Below, piece after piece: positions 1 through 7,784 of a DNA stretch of 64,000 bases. The stretch spans positions 310,001-374,000 of the forward strand of contig NZ_SDLT01000003.1 in NCBI RefSeq assembly GCF_004522235.1, written 5' to 3'. The first letter of the stretch is position 1. Each line of letters begins with the position of its first letter. The DNA is from Amycolatopsis nivea. Lineage in GTDB: Bacteria; Actinomycetota; Actinomycetes; Mycobacteriales; Pseudonocardiaceae. Made by a program: the position numbers and the translations under genes. The notes under the pieces are model-generated. The model saw only the letters and a program-made list of their open reading frames with translations, had not been told where the DNA came from and made no database searches.

Positions 1-2
1 CT

Positions 3-302
3 GAACAACCCGGCGCGATCTACGATTACGCGGCCGCGCCCGCGGATCTCGTGGAGAAAGCCCAGAAGATCGCGGAAATCTGCGCACGGCACGGTGTTTC
101 GCTGCCCGAGGCCGCGCTCGCGTTGCCGCGTACGCACCCGGCGGTGGTGTCGGTGGTCGTCGGGGCCCATGACGCCGAGCAGGTGTCGCTGAACGTTCGC
201 CGCGCCGCGGCGAAAATCCCGGCCGTACTGTGGGACGACCTCGCCGACGCTGGCCTCCTGCGGCCGGCTGCCCGCCCCGTCGTGTCCGGAGGAACCCAGT
301 GA
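3..302 (+). CDS. aldo/keto reductase, C-terminal part (partial at left edge)
   Basis: Only the last 99 codons are in the window; the frame is open through the left edge. The visible part carries the helix and strand pattern of the aldo/keto reductase C-terminus, including the stretch HGVSLPEAALALP and the NADP-pocket segment SVVVGAHDAEQV. This resembles the L-fucose / D-threo-aldose dehydrogenase branch, which oxidises or reduces sugars with NAD(P). The catalytic tetrad lies upstream and cannot be checked. The stop codon overlaps the GTG of the next gene (GTGA), so the two are translationally coupled and probably act in one sugar or lactone pathway. Substrate unknown. Confidence 0.8.
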   Translation, partial: EQPGAIYDYAAAPADLVEKAQKIAEICARHGVSLPEAALALPRTHPAVVSVVVGAHDAEQVSLNVRRAAAKIPAVLWDDLADAGLLRPAARPVVSGGTQ

Positions 303-1129
303 TCGATTCGCATCACCACCTGTGGGATCCCGCGCGTCGCGAGTACCCGTGGATGTCCGGTGACGCACTGGCCCCGATCCGCAAGCCGTACACCGTCGAC
401 GATCTGCGCGCGGTGACCACTGCGGCGGGCGTCCACGCTACCGTGCTGGTGCAGACCGTCTCGGACGAGGCGGAAACCGAGGAATTCCTTGCCACAGCCG
501 CGTCCGAACCCGTGGTGGCCGGCGTCGTCGGCTGGGTCGACCTCGCCGCTCCGGACGTGGCCGACCGGCTCGCGCGGCTGCGCGAACTCGGCCCGCTGGT
601 CGGCATCCGACACCAGGTCGAGGACGAACCGGACCCGGATTGGCTGCTGCGCCCGGAAATCCTGCGCGGCCTGACCGCGGTCGCCGCTGCGGGCCTGGTC
701 TATGACCTGCTGGTGGCACCAGCGCAGCTCGCCGCCGCCCGGCAGGTAGCCGAACGCCTGCCGGACCTGCGGCTGGTCCTCGACCACGCCGCGAAACCTG
801 GCATCGCAGCTGGCGAGTGGCAGCCGTGGGCGAACGGCGTGGCCTCGCTCGCCGAGCACGGCAACTTGCACTGCAAGCTGTCCGGCTTGGTGACGGAAGC
901 CGACTGGCGCGAATGGCAGGTGGGCCATCTGCGCCGCTACGCAGACCACGTTTTCGAGTCGTTCGGCGCGAACCGGGTCATGTTCGGCTCCGACTGGCCA
1001 GTGTGCGAACTGGCGGCAGCGTACGAAGTCGTACTGGACGCGGCGGTGTCGCTGACCGGTGCGCTGAGCGACCCGGAACGGCTCGACGTCTTCGAGCACA
1101 CGGCGGCACGAGTTTATGAGTTGAGCTGA
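299..1129 (+). CDS. amidohydrolase family TIM-barrel protein (L-fuconolactonase-like)
   Basis: A 276-residue protein of the amidohydrolase_2 family. It opens with the metal-binding motif DSHHHLW (residues 3-9) and carries GSDWP near residues 230-234, where the Asp is the usual catalytic base. I chose the GTG at 299 rather than the in-frame ATG at 230: it overlaps the upstream stop by four bases and puts the HxH motif at the N-terminus, as in the family. The closest characterised types are L-fuconolactone hydrolases and 2-pyrone-4,6-dicarboxylate lactonases. The coupled aldo/keto reductase favours a sugar lactone (dehydrogenase makes the lactone, this opens it). That pairing is known for fucose catabolism; the exact sugar here is inference. 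Confidence 0.82.
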   Translation: MIDSHHHLWDPARREYPWMSGDALAPIRKPYTVDDLRAVTTAAGVHATVLVQTVSDEAETEEFLATAASEPVVAGVVGWVDLAAPDVADRLARLRELGPLVGIRHQVEDEPDPDWLLRPEILRGLTAVAAAGLVYDLLVAPAQLAAARQVAERLPDLRLVLDHAAKPGIAAGEWQPWANGVASLAEHGNLHCKLSGLVTEADWREWQVGHLRRYADHVFESFGANRVMFGSDWPVCELAAAYEVVLDAAVSLTGALSDPERLDVFEHTAARVYELS

Positions 1130-1229
1130 GAGATGCGGCGGGTAAAACCAGAGTGCCGCGCGAAACCGAGCCTGTCGACCTATTCGGCGGTCCGCGGCGG
1201 CCTTCCAGCCGTTCGAGTGACCAAACGGC

Positions 1230-1886
1230 TCAGAAGTCCTGGCCCTGCACCATCTCGCGGAGCTTGGACAACGCACGGTGCTGCGTGACGCGGACGTTGC
1301 CGGCCGAAATGCCCAGCGTCTCGGCCGTCTCGTTCGCGCTGAGGCCGACAACGATGCGCAGCGCCAGGATCTCCTGCTGCAGCGGGGCGAGGCGGGTGAG
1401 CAGTTCCTGGAGGCGGCTGCCGAGGTCGAGGCGCAGCGCATGCGATTCCGGCTCGTTGCCGCCGGAGAGCGGGTGCTCCGGAAGCTCGGGCACCGGCTCG
1501 GACCGGTCGCGCGCGACCGCCCGGTAGGCGTCAGCGACCTTGTTGGCCGCGATCGCGTGCACGAGGTAAAGGAAGGAACCGCCGCGGTCCTGGTAGTCCG
1601 GAAGGGCCTTGAGGACAGCCATGCAGACGTCCTGTGCGACGTCGTCGGCGGCGAGGTAGGAGAGGTCGCGGCCGCCCATCCGGGCCCGGCAGTAGCGGGC
1701 GACGACGGGGCGGAGCACGTGCAGCAGGTCGGCGACCGCGGCTTGATCGCCCTGTCCTGCCGCGCGTACGAGCGGGTCGAGGTCTTCTTTGGTCAGGCGT
1801 CCGCCGGACCGGGGCAGCGTCGCGGGGCTCACGTAGCCCTCGACGCCGGACACCGCAGTTCGGGACGTCTTCGACGGTGCTGTCAT
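1230..1886 (-). CDS. shbA: RNA polymerase sigma factor, ShbA/SigD type
   Basis: A 218-residue sigma-70 family protein with only region 2 (about residues 25-110, including an AADDVAQDVCMAVLKALP segment) and region 4 (about 160-215, a helix-turn-helix with SANETAETLGISAGNVRVTQHRAL). The sequence matches the group known as SigD in mycobacteria and ShbA in Streptomyces; ShbA drives transcription of the principal sigma gene hrdB there. No anti-sigma gene is adjacent, which fits this group. A GGGGAGA ribosome-binding site precedes the ATG at 1886. The 325 bp upstream are free of genes and should hold its promoter. Family assignment is strong; the regulon in this organism is not visible. Confidence 0.85.
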   Translation of the reverse strand: MTAPSKTSRTAVSGVEGYVSPATLPRSGGRLTKEDLDPLVRAAGQGDQAAVADLLHVLRPVVARYCRARMGGRDLSYLAADDVAQDVCMAVLKALPDYQDRGGSFLYLVHAIAANKVADAYRAVARDRSEPVPELPEHPLSGGNEPESHALRLDLGSRLQELLTRLAPLQQEILALRIVVGLSANETAETLGISAGNVRVTQHRALSKLREMVQGQDF

Positions 1887-2211
1887 GGTCGTCTCCCCGG
1901 CAACCCTGCGACCGTCGCTGTCTCGGGGTCAACACTCTGTGATGTTGCGGTCGCAAGTACTCCAATCGAACGGGGGGAGCACTGCGATCGTTGCGACGCT
2001 CCGTAACCTTAAGCGGCCGGAGGCCGACCGTCCACATTTCAACTACGAATACCCCGTTAGCAGCAGTGGTCTTGACACAAACGAGACCAGCCGACGCACA
2101 GTACGAATCCGGCCTCGCAGCATGTGCGGATGTCCGGTTTTGTACGTCACGAAGAGTGATAGCGGGGTAGCGCAACAGAGAGTGGTCGCACTGCGGGTAG
2201 AACGGGTTCCA
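1887..2211. other. intergenic region upstream of the sigma factor gene
   Basis: 325 bp between the stop of the GtrA-domain gene and the start of the sigma gene, both on the minus strand. It has lower GC than its neighbours. It includes the small inverted repeat TTGCGGTCGCAA (1945-1956) roughly 60-70 bp upstream of the sigma start, a candidate control site. Apart from that I see no convincing gene or hairpin. Confidence 0.5.
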
Positions 2212-3315
2212 CTACCGTTGGTGATCTTGTGCCGCGTCCGCTCGCCGAGCCCGCGCGAACACCCACCACCGCAGAACGGCGAACCGGACGACCCCGCCGA
2301 CGAAGCTGGCCGCGAGAAGCACGGCGGTTTGCTGCCCGGCGGAGGGATGCGGGACGACTGCGTCGAGAGCGGCGAGAACGACCGATCCGTAGCCGGCGTA
2401 GAAGGCAAAAGTGACGAGATCCTGAAGGTGGCGCTTGCCCGCGCGGCTGCTCCGGTTGGCGAACGTGACGCGGCGATGGAACTCGGTGTTGCCGACCGTC
2501 GTGATCGCGAGCGCGGCGAGATTCGCCCATTGCGCGCCGATTTCCGGCCGGAAGGCCAGGAAGAGAACGGCCTGGAGTCCGGTGGTGACGACACCGGCGG
2601 CCAGGTACCAGGCAGCATGACTGCCCATCTCGCGGCGGCGAGTGGTGCGGTCTTCGGGGTTTGGCCGATTATCGGCGACGCTCGGAGGTGCTGGGTGCTT
2701 GATGGGGGCTGCGGCGGGAGTCAGGTGGGGCTGGTGGTGACTGGGCTCGGCTGCTGGATCCGTCGCTGCTCGCGGTTGGCGGGCTTCGGCGGCGCTGTAA
2801 TTGGCGGGTTGTTGCGGCAGCAGGTCTGTGTCGCTCGGCGCGTGGGTCGGTTTCGCCGTTGAATGGCGACTGGGTTTGTCGCTGGACTCCCGCCGTGGCT
2901 GTTCGGCGCAGTCGGTTGCCGTTTTACGGCGATCGGAGCTTGAGTTCGTCGGCAGCCGGCGAGGGCTGTTGTCTCCGGGCTTCGCCGGTAGCTGGTCAGC
3001 GTCGCGATCAGTCGTTGCCTGGCGGTCGGCGCGCGGATTAGCCGCTGAGGGGCGACGGGTGTTCTCACCATGGCGGTCGGCGGCGGAGTCCAGCAGGTCG
3101 CGGCGAGTGTCGATCTCGTCGGCGAGCGCGGCCAGGTCGTTGGCGGCTGCGCGGTGCTGGTCGGCGGCCTCGTCGAAGTCCGGGGAGCGGTGGCTCGGAG
3201 TCTCGTCGAGCGTGCGGAACTCCGGCTGCGCGTCATCGCGGACCGGGTCGTCGCTGGCTTTGCGTCGGGGGCGGAGACCGATCCGGCCGCGCGGCTTCCA
3301 CCGGGTGGTGGTCAT
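2212..3315 (-). CDS. GtrA-like membrane protein with long hydrophilic N-terminal extension
   Basis: A 367-residue frame. The last 138 residues (from Met230) form a GtrA/DPMS-type domain with four predicted membrane helices, starting SHAAWYLAAGVVTTG and containing NTEFHRRVTFANR, the cytosolic loop typical of the family. GtrA proteins are thought to flip or handle polyprenyl-linked sugars during cell-surface polysaccharide modification. The first ~229 residues are unusual: charged, rich in Arg, Asp, Pro, Ser and Ala, with no recognisable domain and a low-complexity look. Translation could instead start at Met230, which would give a normal-length GtrA protein. I keep the long form because the frame stays open from a plausible ATG, but the extension is uncertain. 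Confidence 0.6.
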   Translation of the reverse strand: MTTTRWKPRGRIGLRPRRKASDDPVRDDAQPEFRTLDETPSHRSPDFDEAADQHRAAANDLAALADEIDTRRDLLDSAADRHGENTRRPSAANPRADRQATTDRDADQLPAKPGDNSPRRLPTNSSSDRRKTATDCAEQPRRESSDKPSRHSTAKPTHAPSDTDLLPQQPANYSAAEARQPRAATDPAAEPSHHQPHLTPAAAPIKHPAPPSVADNRPNPEDRTTRRREMGSHAAWYLAAGVVTTGLQAVLFLAFRPEIGAQWANLAALAITTVGNTEFHRRVTFANRSSRAGKRHLQDLVTFAFYAGYGSVVLAALDAVVPHPSAGQQTAVLLAASFVGGVVRFAVLRWWVFARARRADAAQDHQR

Positions 3316-3462
3316 GTCCTGACGCTAGCTCTGCTTCGCCTGCTGACGCCCTGGCAGACCCAAGGAAACGCTGTGATTCCGACGACAGCCGTTCGGCCCG
3401 TTTCACTCGAAGTCGCCTCGGGTAGCTCACCACGAACAAATCCGGACTTTCGGGAGGTGCCC

Positions 3463-3786
3463 GTGAGCGATCCCGGTGACGACACTCTCCGCGAGAGTGA
3501 AGCGCCCGGTGCGGACGGCTCTCGTGTCGACTCGTTTCGTGCGTCCGGCTCCATGGGCGCGTCAGCTTCCGGCGAGGTCCGGGAAAGCCAGCGTGCCGGG
3601 GACGAGCCGGAGGTTCGGCCGCCGGTCCACGCTGCTGGGGAGGCCGGCGGAGGCGACCCCGAACTGGGGTCGCTCGGCTCGGCCGGGGATGGCTGGCCCC
3701 CGGTGCCCGGACAGGGCGAACGGGTCGACCACGGAGGAGGCACGGTTGCCGACGCGATCCGGTCGGCCATGGCCCGAAGATCCTGA
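3463..3786 (+). CDS. small acidic hypothetical protein
   Basis: A 107-residue product read from a GTG that sits six bases after a strong GGGAGGTG ribosome-binding site, which is the main support for this gene. The protein is acidic and rich in Gly, Ser, Ala, Glu and Asp, probably mostly disordered, and ends with a short basic amphipathic tail (VADAIRSAMARRS). No signal peptide or membrane helix. It diverges from the GtrA-like gene with about 150 bp between them and lies 144 bp upstream of the IscA-like gene on the same strand. I recognise no family. Open frames also exist on the opposite strand here; their composition is less gene-like. Confidence 0.5.
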   Translation: MSDPGDDTLRESEAPGADGSRVDSFRASGSMGASASGEVRESQRAGDEPEVRPPVHAAGEAGGGDPELGSLGSAGDGWPPVPGQGERVDHGGGTVADAIRSAMARRS

Positions 3787-3930
3787 TCTCAAACGTATTT
3801 GTGACAGGTTCCACCGTCGCGGCAAACGGCCTAGCGCTCACACTGCGCGACCGTCATGCCGCCTTTAGCGTGAAAAACCACCCTGCAACCAACCGCGCGC
3901 ATCCGACTGCGACGAAGGGAAGGCCGAAAG

Positions 3931-4236
3931 ATGCTGACCGTTACCGAAGCCGCCGCCGAGGCGATCACCGCGTTGACCGCTGAACAAGGCAGTGACTCCG
4001 AGAAGAGCGGCCTACGCTTCGCGCTGCAGAGCATGGAAGGCGACGGCGCCCAGTTGGCGCTGTCGGTAGCCCCGGCCCCGGAGGACGGCGACCGCATCGT
4101 CGGCGCCGACGGCGGAGCCAAGGTCTTCCTCGAGCCTCAGGCAGCGGCATTGCTCGACGACAAGGTCCTCGACGTTCAGCAGGACGACACTGGCGACGTC
4201 GCCTTCGCCGTCCTGCCGCAGCAGCAGTCCGCCTGA
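3931..4236 (+). CDS. IscA/HesB-like protein lacking all cysteines
   Basis: A 101-residue protein with the IscA/HesB fold pattern: an N-terminal helix (LTVTEAAAEAITALTAEQ), then GLRFALQS, and a central strand pair ending in a KVFLEPQAAALLDDKVLDV segment. Canonical A-type Fe-S carriers use three conserved cysteines (one central, two in a C-terminal CGC-type motif). This protein has no cysteine at all, so it cannot bind a cluster in the known way. Similar cysteine-free homologues are often annotated as HesB or adhesin in actinomycetes; their role is not established. The GAAGG-type site at 3915-3924 supports the ATG at 3931. It stands alone, not next to suf or nif genes, and converges with the glycerate kinase gene across a terminator hairpin. 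Confidence 0.7.
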   Translation: MLTVTEAAAEAITALTAEQGSDSEKSGLRFALQSMEGDGAQLALSVAPAPEDGDRIVGADGGAKVFLEPQAAALLDDKVLDVQQDDTGDVAFAVLPQQQSA

Positions 4237-4434
4237 CGGGCTGCGCGAGCAAGCTCCCGGCCACGGGGGTCGGCGCGGCGGTGTCCGTCCGCTGATCCCG
4301 TGTGCCGCTCGCCGGCGCCTCCGGAGGTCTCAGGACGTCCGGGGCCGGTGAGTTGATTCATGGCCGATCCCTGGGCGGTGCTGCCGCCCAAGAGGCGGGT
4401 TGTCCAGACGGCGGGGTGGCTGCGTTGTTGTGTG

Positions 4435-4467
4435 GAACGCTCCCGCGGCTTGATCGCGGGGGCGTTC
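4435..4467. terminator. bidirectional hairpin terminator between convergent genes
   Basis: Inverted repeat with 13-bp arms (GAACGCTCCCGCG and CGCGGGGGCGTTC, one G.U-type mismatch) around a 7-base loop. It lies immediately downstream of the stop of the glycerate kinase gene (minus strand) and 200 bp after the IscA-like gene (plus strand). It has no U-tract, as is usual in high-GC actinomycetes. Confidence 0.65.
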
Positions 4468-4469
4468 TG

Positions 4470-5597
4470 CTACGTAGTGCGCAGCCAGTCCCGCACTAGC
4501 ACTCCGGCCCGTTCGCGCAGCAGTTCCGCGGCGTGCGAGCGGGCGTAGTCCAGCGACGGCGCGTGGTCGATCAGCGCGCTGCTGCCCACGACTCCCAAGC
4601 CGGCCAGCGCGTCCGCGTCCAGCTGGATCCGTCCGGCGAGCACCAGAAGCGGGACGCCCGTCTGCCCCGCGCGAGCCGCGATGCCTGCCGGGGCCTTGCC
4701 GGACAGCGACTGTTCGTCCAGCGAGCCCTCCCCGGTGATCACCAGGTCAGCACCGGTCAGCGCGGTGTCGACGCCGGTCAACGCGGCGATCAGATCGAAG
4801 CCGGACTCGACCGTCGCACCGAACCCCGCGATCGCTCCCGCCGCGACACCTCCGCCGGCCCCGGCTCCGGGCAGGTCGGAGACGTCCGGTGCGCCAGCCT
4901 GCACAAGCGCCCTAGACCAGTGGGACAGGCTTTCGTCCAGCGTGCGGACGTCGTCCGGCGCCGCACCTTTTTGCGGACCGAACACGGCCGCCGCCCCGTT
5001 CGCGCCGAGCAGCGGATTCGTCACGTCCGTCGCGACTGCGACCGGCACTGCGCCCAGCCGCTCCCGCACCGGGCCCAAGTCGACGCGCGCGACTTGCGCC
5101 AGCGACCCGCCGCCGAGACCAACCGGCGCACCGGACGCGTCGAGGACCTCGGCACCCAGCGCAGCCAGCATCCCGGCACCGCCGTCGGTGCTCGCGGTGC
5201 CGCCGACGGTCAGCACGAGCCGCCGCGCTCCGCGGGCGAGGGCGTCGTTCAGCAGCTCGCCGACGCCCCACGTGTGCGCGGCCAGTGCGACTTCCCGGCT
5301 CGGCGTCACGAACTCGATCCCGCACGCCCGCGCCGATTCGACGTAGGCCGTGCCGTCGAGCAGCACGTACCGAGCGTCGACCGGTTCGGCCAGCGGACCG
5401 CGCACCGACAACCGCACCATGGAGCCGCCCGCGTTCTCGAGCACCTCCAGCGTCCCTTCGCCACCGTCGGCGACTGGGCACGCGGAGATCTCGGCATCCG
5501 GCAACGCATCGCGCACGCCGTGCGCGATCGCTTTCGTCACCTCGACCGCGGTCAGGCTTCCTTTGAACTTGTCCGGTGCGATCACGACCCGGGTCAT
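4470..5597 (-). CDS. glxK: glycerate 2-kinase
   Basis: A 375-residue member of the GlxK/GarK glycerate kinase family, matching the family length. The N-terminus MTRVVIAPDKFKGSLTA is the family signature, followed by CPVADGGEGTLEVL and the glycine-rich LTVGGTASTDGGAGMLAALG around residue 125-145. It phosphorylates D-glycerate with ATP to give 2-phosphoglycerate, feeding lower glycolysis; it is cytosolic. Its ATG overlaps the stop of the upstream hydroxyacid dehydrogenase (ATGA), so the two are co-translated: the reductase makes glycerate from hydroxypyruvate or a similar 2-oxo acid and this enzyme activates it. Confident family call. Confidence 0.9.
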   Translation of the reverse strand: MTRVVIAPDKFKGSLTAVEVTKAIAHGVRDALPDAEISACPVADGGEGTLEVLENAGGSMVRLSVRGPLAEPVDARYVLLDGTAYVESARACGIEFVTPSREVALAAHTWGVGELLNDALARGARRLVLTVGGTASTDGGAGMLAALGAEVLDASGAPVGLGGGSLAQVARVDLGPVRERLGAVPVAVATDVTNPLLGANGAAAVFGPQKGAAPDDVRTLDESLSHWSRALVQAGAPDVSDLPGAGAGGGVAAGAIAGFGATVESGFDLIAALTGVDTALTGADLVITGEGSLDEQSLSGKAPAGIAARAGQTGVPLLVLAGRIQLDADALAGLGVVGSSALIDHAPSLDYARSHAAELLRERAGVLVRDWLRTT

Positions 5598-6541
5598 CGG
5601 CCCACCTCCGTCAGCGGATCGGCACCGGCGAGCACCGAGACGACGTTGCGTGCGGCCAGCACCGCCATCGCCGTACGCGTTTCCACCGTCGCCGAGCCGA
5701 GGTGCGGTGTGAGCACCACGTCGTCGCGCTCCAGCAACCGGGGCTCGACGTCCGGTTCCTTTTCGAACACGTCCAACGCCGCGCCCGCGATCTCGCCGGC
5801 CGCGAGCGCGTCAGCCAGCGCCGACTCGTCGACGACCGGACCACGAGTGGTGTTCACCAGGTACGCACTCGGTTTCATGGCCCGCAAGGCGTCCGCGTCG
5901 ACAAGGTGTCGGGTCTCGGGAGTCAGCGGACAGTGCAGCGACACGAAGTCGGAACGCCGCAGCAGTTCGTCGAACGACACGAACTCGCCGTCGAAGTCCG
6001 GTTTCGCCGACCGTCCGGAGTAGACGACCCGCATCCCGAACGCCGCCGCCCGCTTCGCCACCGCGCGGCCGATCTGCCCGAGCCCGACGATGCCGAGCGT
6101 CTTGCCCTGCAGTCCGGACCCGAGCAGGAAGCCGAGGTGGAACGACCACGGCTGCCGCGCGCGCAGCAAACGTTCGCCTTCGCCGAGCCGCCGCGAGACG
6201 GCCAGCAGCAATCCGAACGCGAGATCCGCGGTGGCGTCGGTGAGCACGCCCGGCGTGTTGGTGACCACGACCCCGCGCTCGGCCAGTGCACTGACCTCCA
6301 CGTTGTCGTAGCCCACCGCGACGTTCGCGACGACCTTCAGTCCGGGACCCGCCGCGTCAGCGACTGAGCCGTCGATCCGGTCGTGCAGCATCGACACCAC
6401 TGCGGCCGATCCGGCGACGAACTTCCGCAGTTCCTCGGGCGTGAGCGGCCGGTCCTCCGGCGAGATTTCGACTTCGCCTGCTTCGCCGAGCACCTGCACG
6501 GCCTCGTCCGGGATCCAGCGGGTGACAGCGATCTTCGGCAT
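5594..6541 (-). CDS. D-2-hydroxyacid dehydrogenase (glyoxylate/hydroxypyruvate reductase type)
   Basis: A 315-residue NAD(P)-dependent D-isomer-specific 2-hydroxyacid dehydrogenase. The Rossmann motif GLGQIG is at residues 153-158. The catalytic trio can be placed: Arg233 in NTTRG, Glu262 in DVFEKEP, and His280 in TPHLGS. Substrate-loop sequence VANVAVGYDNVE (about 71-82) fits glyoxylate and hydroxypyruvate reductases. Together with the overlapping glycerate kinase it forms a two-step route from hydroxypyruvate or glyoxylate-derived C3 acids to 2-phosphoglycerate. It is the first gene of this minus-strand pair; its promoter would lie just above 6541. Confidence 0.88.
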   Translation of the reverse strand: MPKIAVTRWIPDEAVQVLGEAGEVEISPEDRPLTPEELRKFVAGSAAVVSMLHDRIDGSVADAAGPGLKVVANVAVGYDNVEVSALAERGVVVTNTPGVLTDATADLAFGLLLAVSRRLGEGERLLRARQPWSFHLGFLLGSGLQGKTLGIVGLGQIGRAVAKRAAAFGMRVVYSGRSAKPDFDGEFVSFDELLRRSDFVSLHCPLTPETRHLVDADALRAMKPSAYLVNTTRGPVVDESALADALAAGEIAGAALDVFEKEPDVEPRLLERDDVVLTPHLGSATVETRTAMAVLAARNVVSVLAGADPLTEVGR

Positions 6542-6974
6542 GCCGAGCAGCCTAATGCCGACCGTGCCGCCCGAGCGAGGTTCGCGGCGCGCTCACCGCC
6601 GGACACCCGCCTGAGCTGCGACGGAGCGTCCAACCGCGACAGAACGCCACTGACGCCGGCAGGGCCCGAATTCCGCATTGCGGTACCACGCAACGAAATC
6701 CCGGTCTGCCGACGGCCGCGCCGCCCTGTGCCGCCGCGAAACCCGTTCGCCGACTCCTAGCGCACCGTGTTGTCTTATCGCATCACCTCTCTTCCCTCGC
6801 AGTTCGCAAAACCTCGCGTCGTCTTGTGCCGTCTCTCCGGACGTCCGCTTCACCCTTTGGCACTCCCGCGGGCGGCCGGATCGTGCTATGTTCTCATGTA
6901 GAACTTCTGTGCGCTATGCGAACACGCTAGCACGGAACGACAGAAGCAGGAAGATCCAGACGGAAGGGCTCGTG
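6542..6974. other. divergent intergenic region between the hydroxyacid dehydrogenase and the pca operon
   Basis: 433 bp with no supported gene. It must contain the promoter for the minus-strand reductase/kinase pair near 6550-6650 and that of the pca operon near 6870-6930. The pca side holds two inverted repeats listed separately. An open frame runs through it into pcaI, but the real pcaI start is at the end of the region. Confidence 0.55.
6890..6923. promoter_or_regulatory. putative PcaR-type (IclR family) operator of the pca operon
   Basis: Two inverted repeats lie 50-85 bp before pcaI. The first, GTTCTCATGTAGAAC (6890-6904), has five-base arms. The second (6909-6923) reads, on the minus strand, GTTCGCATAGCGCAC. 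It shares both flanks (GTTCG and CGCAC, same spacing) with the 15-bp operator GTTCGATAATCGCAC that I recall for PcaR in Pseudomonas. The regulator encoded at the end of this operon is of the same IclR family. The assignment is a motif match by eye. Confidence 0.5.
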
Positions 6975-7784
6975 ATGGCAAGGGTGCTGTCGCTCGGCGA
7001 GGCGATCGCCGAGCTGGTGCACGACGGAGACACCGTCGCTCTCGAGGGCTTCACGCACCTCATTCCCGTGGCGGCCGGGCACGAGATCATCCGTCAGGGC
7101 AGGCGGAACCTCACGCTCGTGCGGATGACGCCGGACATCGTCTACGACCAGCTCATCGGCGCGGGCTGTGCGAGCAAGCTGATCTTCTCGTGGGGCGGAA
7201 ACCCCGGGGTCGGCTCGCTGCACCGGTTCCGCGACGCCGTGCAGCACTCGTGGCCGGTGCCGCTGGAGATCGAGGAGCACAGCCACGCGGGCATGGCGAA
7301 CCGTTATGTCGCAGGCGCTTCCGGGCTTCCGTTCGCGGTGCTGCGCGGGTACACCGGCACCGATCTGTCCGCGCAAACGGACACGATCAAGCCGATCACC
7401 TGCCCGTTCACCGGCGAGCAGCTCACCGCGGTGCCCGCGCTGAACCCGGACGTCACGATCGTGCACGCGCAGCGCGCCGACCGGGCGGGCAACGTCCAGC
7501 TGTGGGGCATCGCAGGTGTGCAGAAGGAAGCGGTGCTCGCGGCGAAGCGGTCGCTGGTCACCGTGGAAGAGGTCGTCGACGAGCTGGAGCCCCGGCCGGG
7601 CGCGCTGGTCCTTCCGTCCTGGGCGGTCACCGCGGTGGCCGAGGTGCCGCGCGGCGCGGCGCCGTCGTACGCCGCTGGGTACTACGAGCGGGACAACGCG
7701 GCGTACCAGGCGTGGGACGAGATCGGGCGGGACCGAGAGGAATTCGCCCAGTGGCTGAACGATCTGACCGGGGTGAAGGCATGA
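6975..7784 (+). CDS. pcaI: 3-oxoadipate CoA-transferase subunit A
   Basis: A 269-residue CoA-transferase family I subunit. It transfers CoA from succinyl-CoA to 3-oxoadipate, the penultimate step of the beta-ketoadipate pathway, as a heteromer with PcaJ. Visible signatures: an N-terminal VALEGFTHLIPVAAGHEI region (the CoA-binding glycine-rich loop of the alpha subunit) and FSWGGNPGVGSLHRFRDAV. Start at ATG 6975, directly after a GTG at 6972 that could also be used; the site GGAAGGG lies at 6962-6968. Leads a tightly packed operon, overlapping pcaJ by four bases. The length and sequence fit the actinobacterial PcaI/CatI group. Confidence 0.9.
   Translation: MARVLSLGEAIAELVHDGDTVALEGFTHLIPVAAGHEIIRQGRRNLTLVRMTPDIVYDQLIGAGCASKLIFSWGGNPGVGSLHRFRDAVQHSWPVPLEIEEHSHAGMANRYVAGASGLPFAVLRGYTGTDLSAQTDTIKPITCPFTGEQLTAVPALNPDVTIVHAQRADRAGNVQLWGIAGVQKEAVLAAKRSLVTVEEVVDELEPRPGALVLPSWAVTAVAEVPRGAAPSYAAGYYERDNAAYQAWDEIGRDREEFAQWLNDLTGVKA

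Noticed and set aside
4237-4434. Small frames between the IscA-like gene and the terminator
   Set aside because: Overlapping short frames on both strands, no ribosome-binding site, and no similarity to a known protein.
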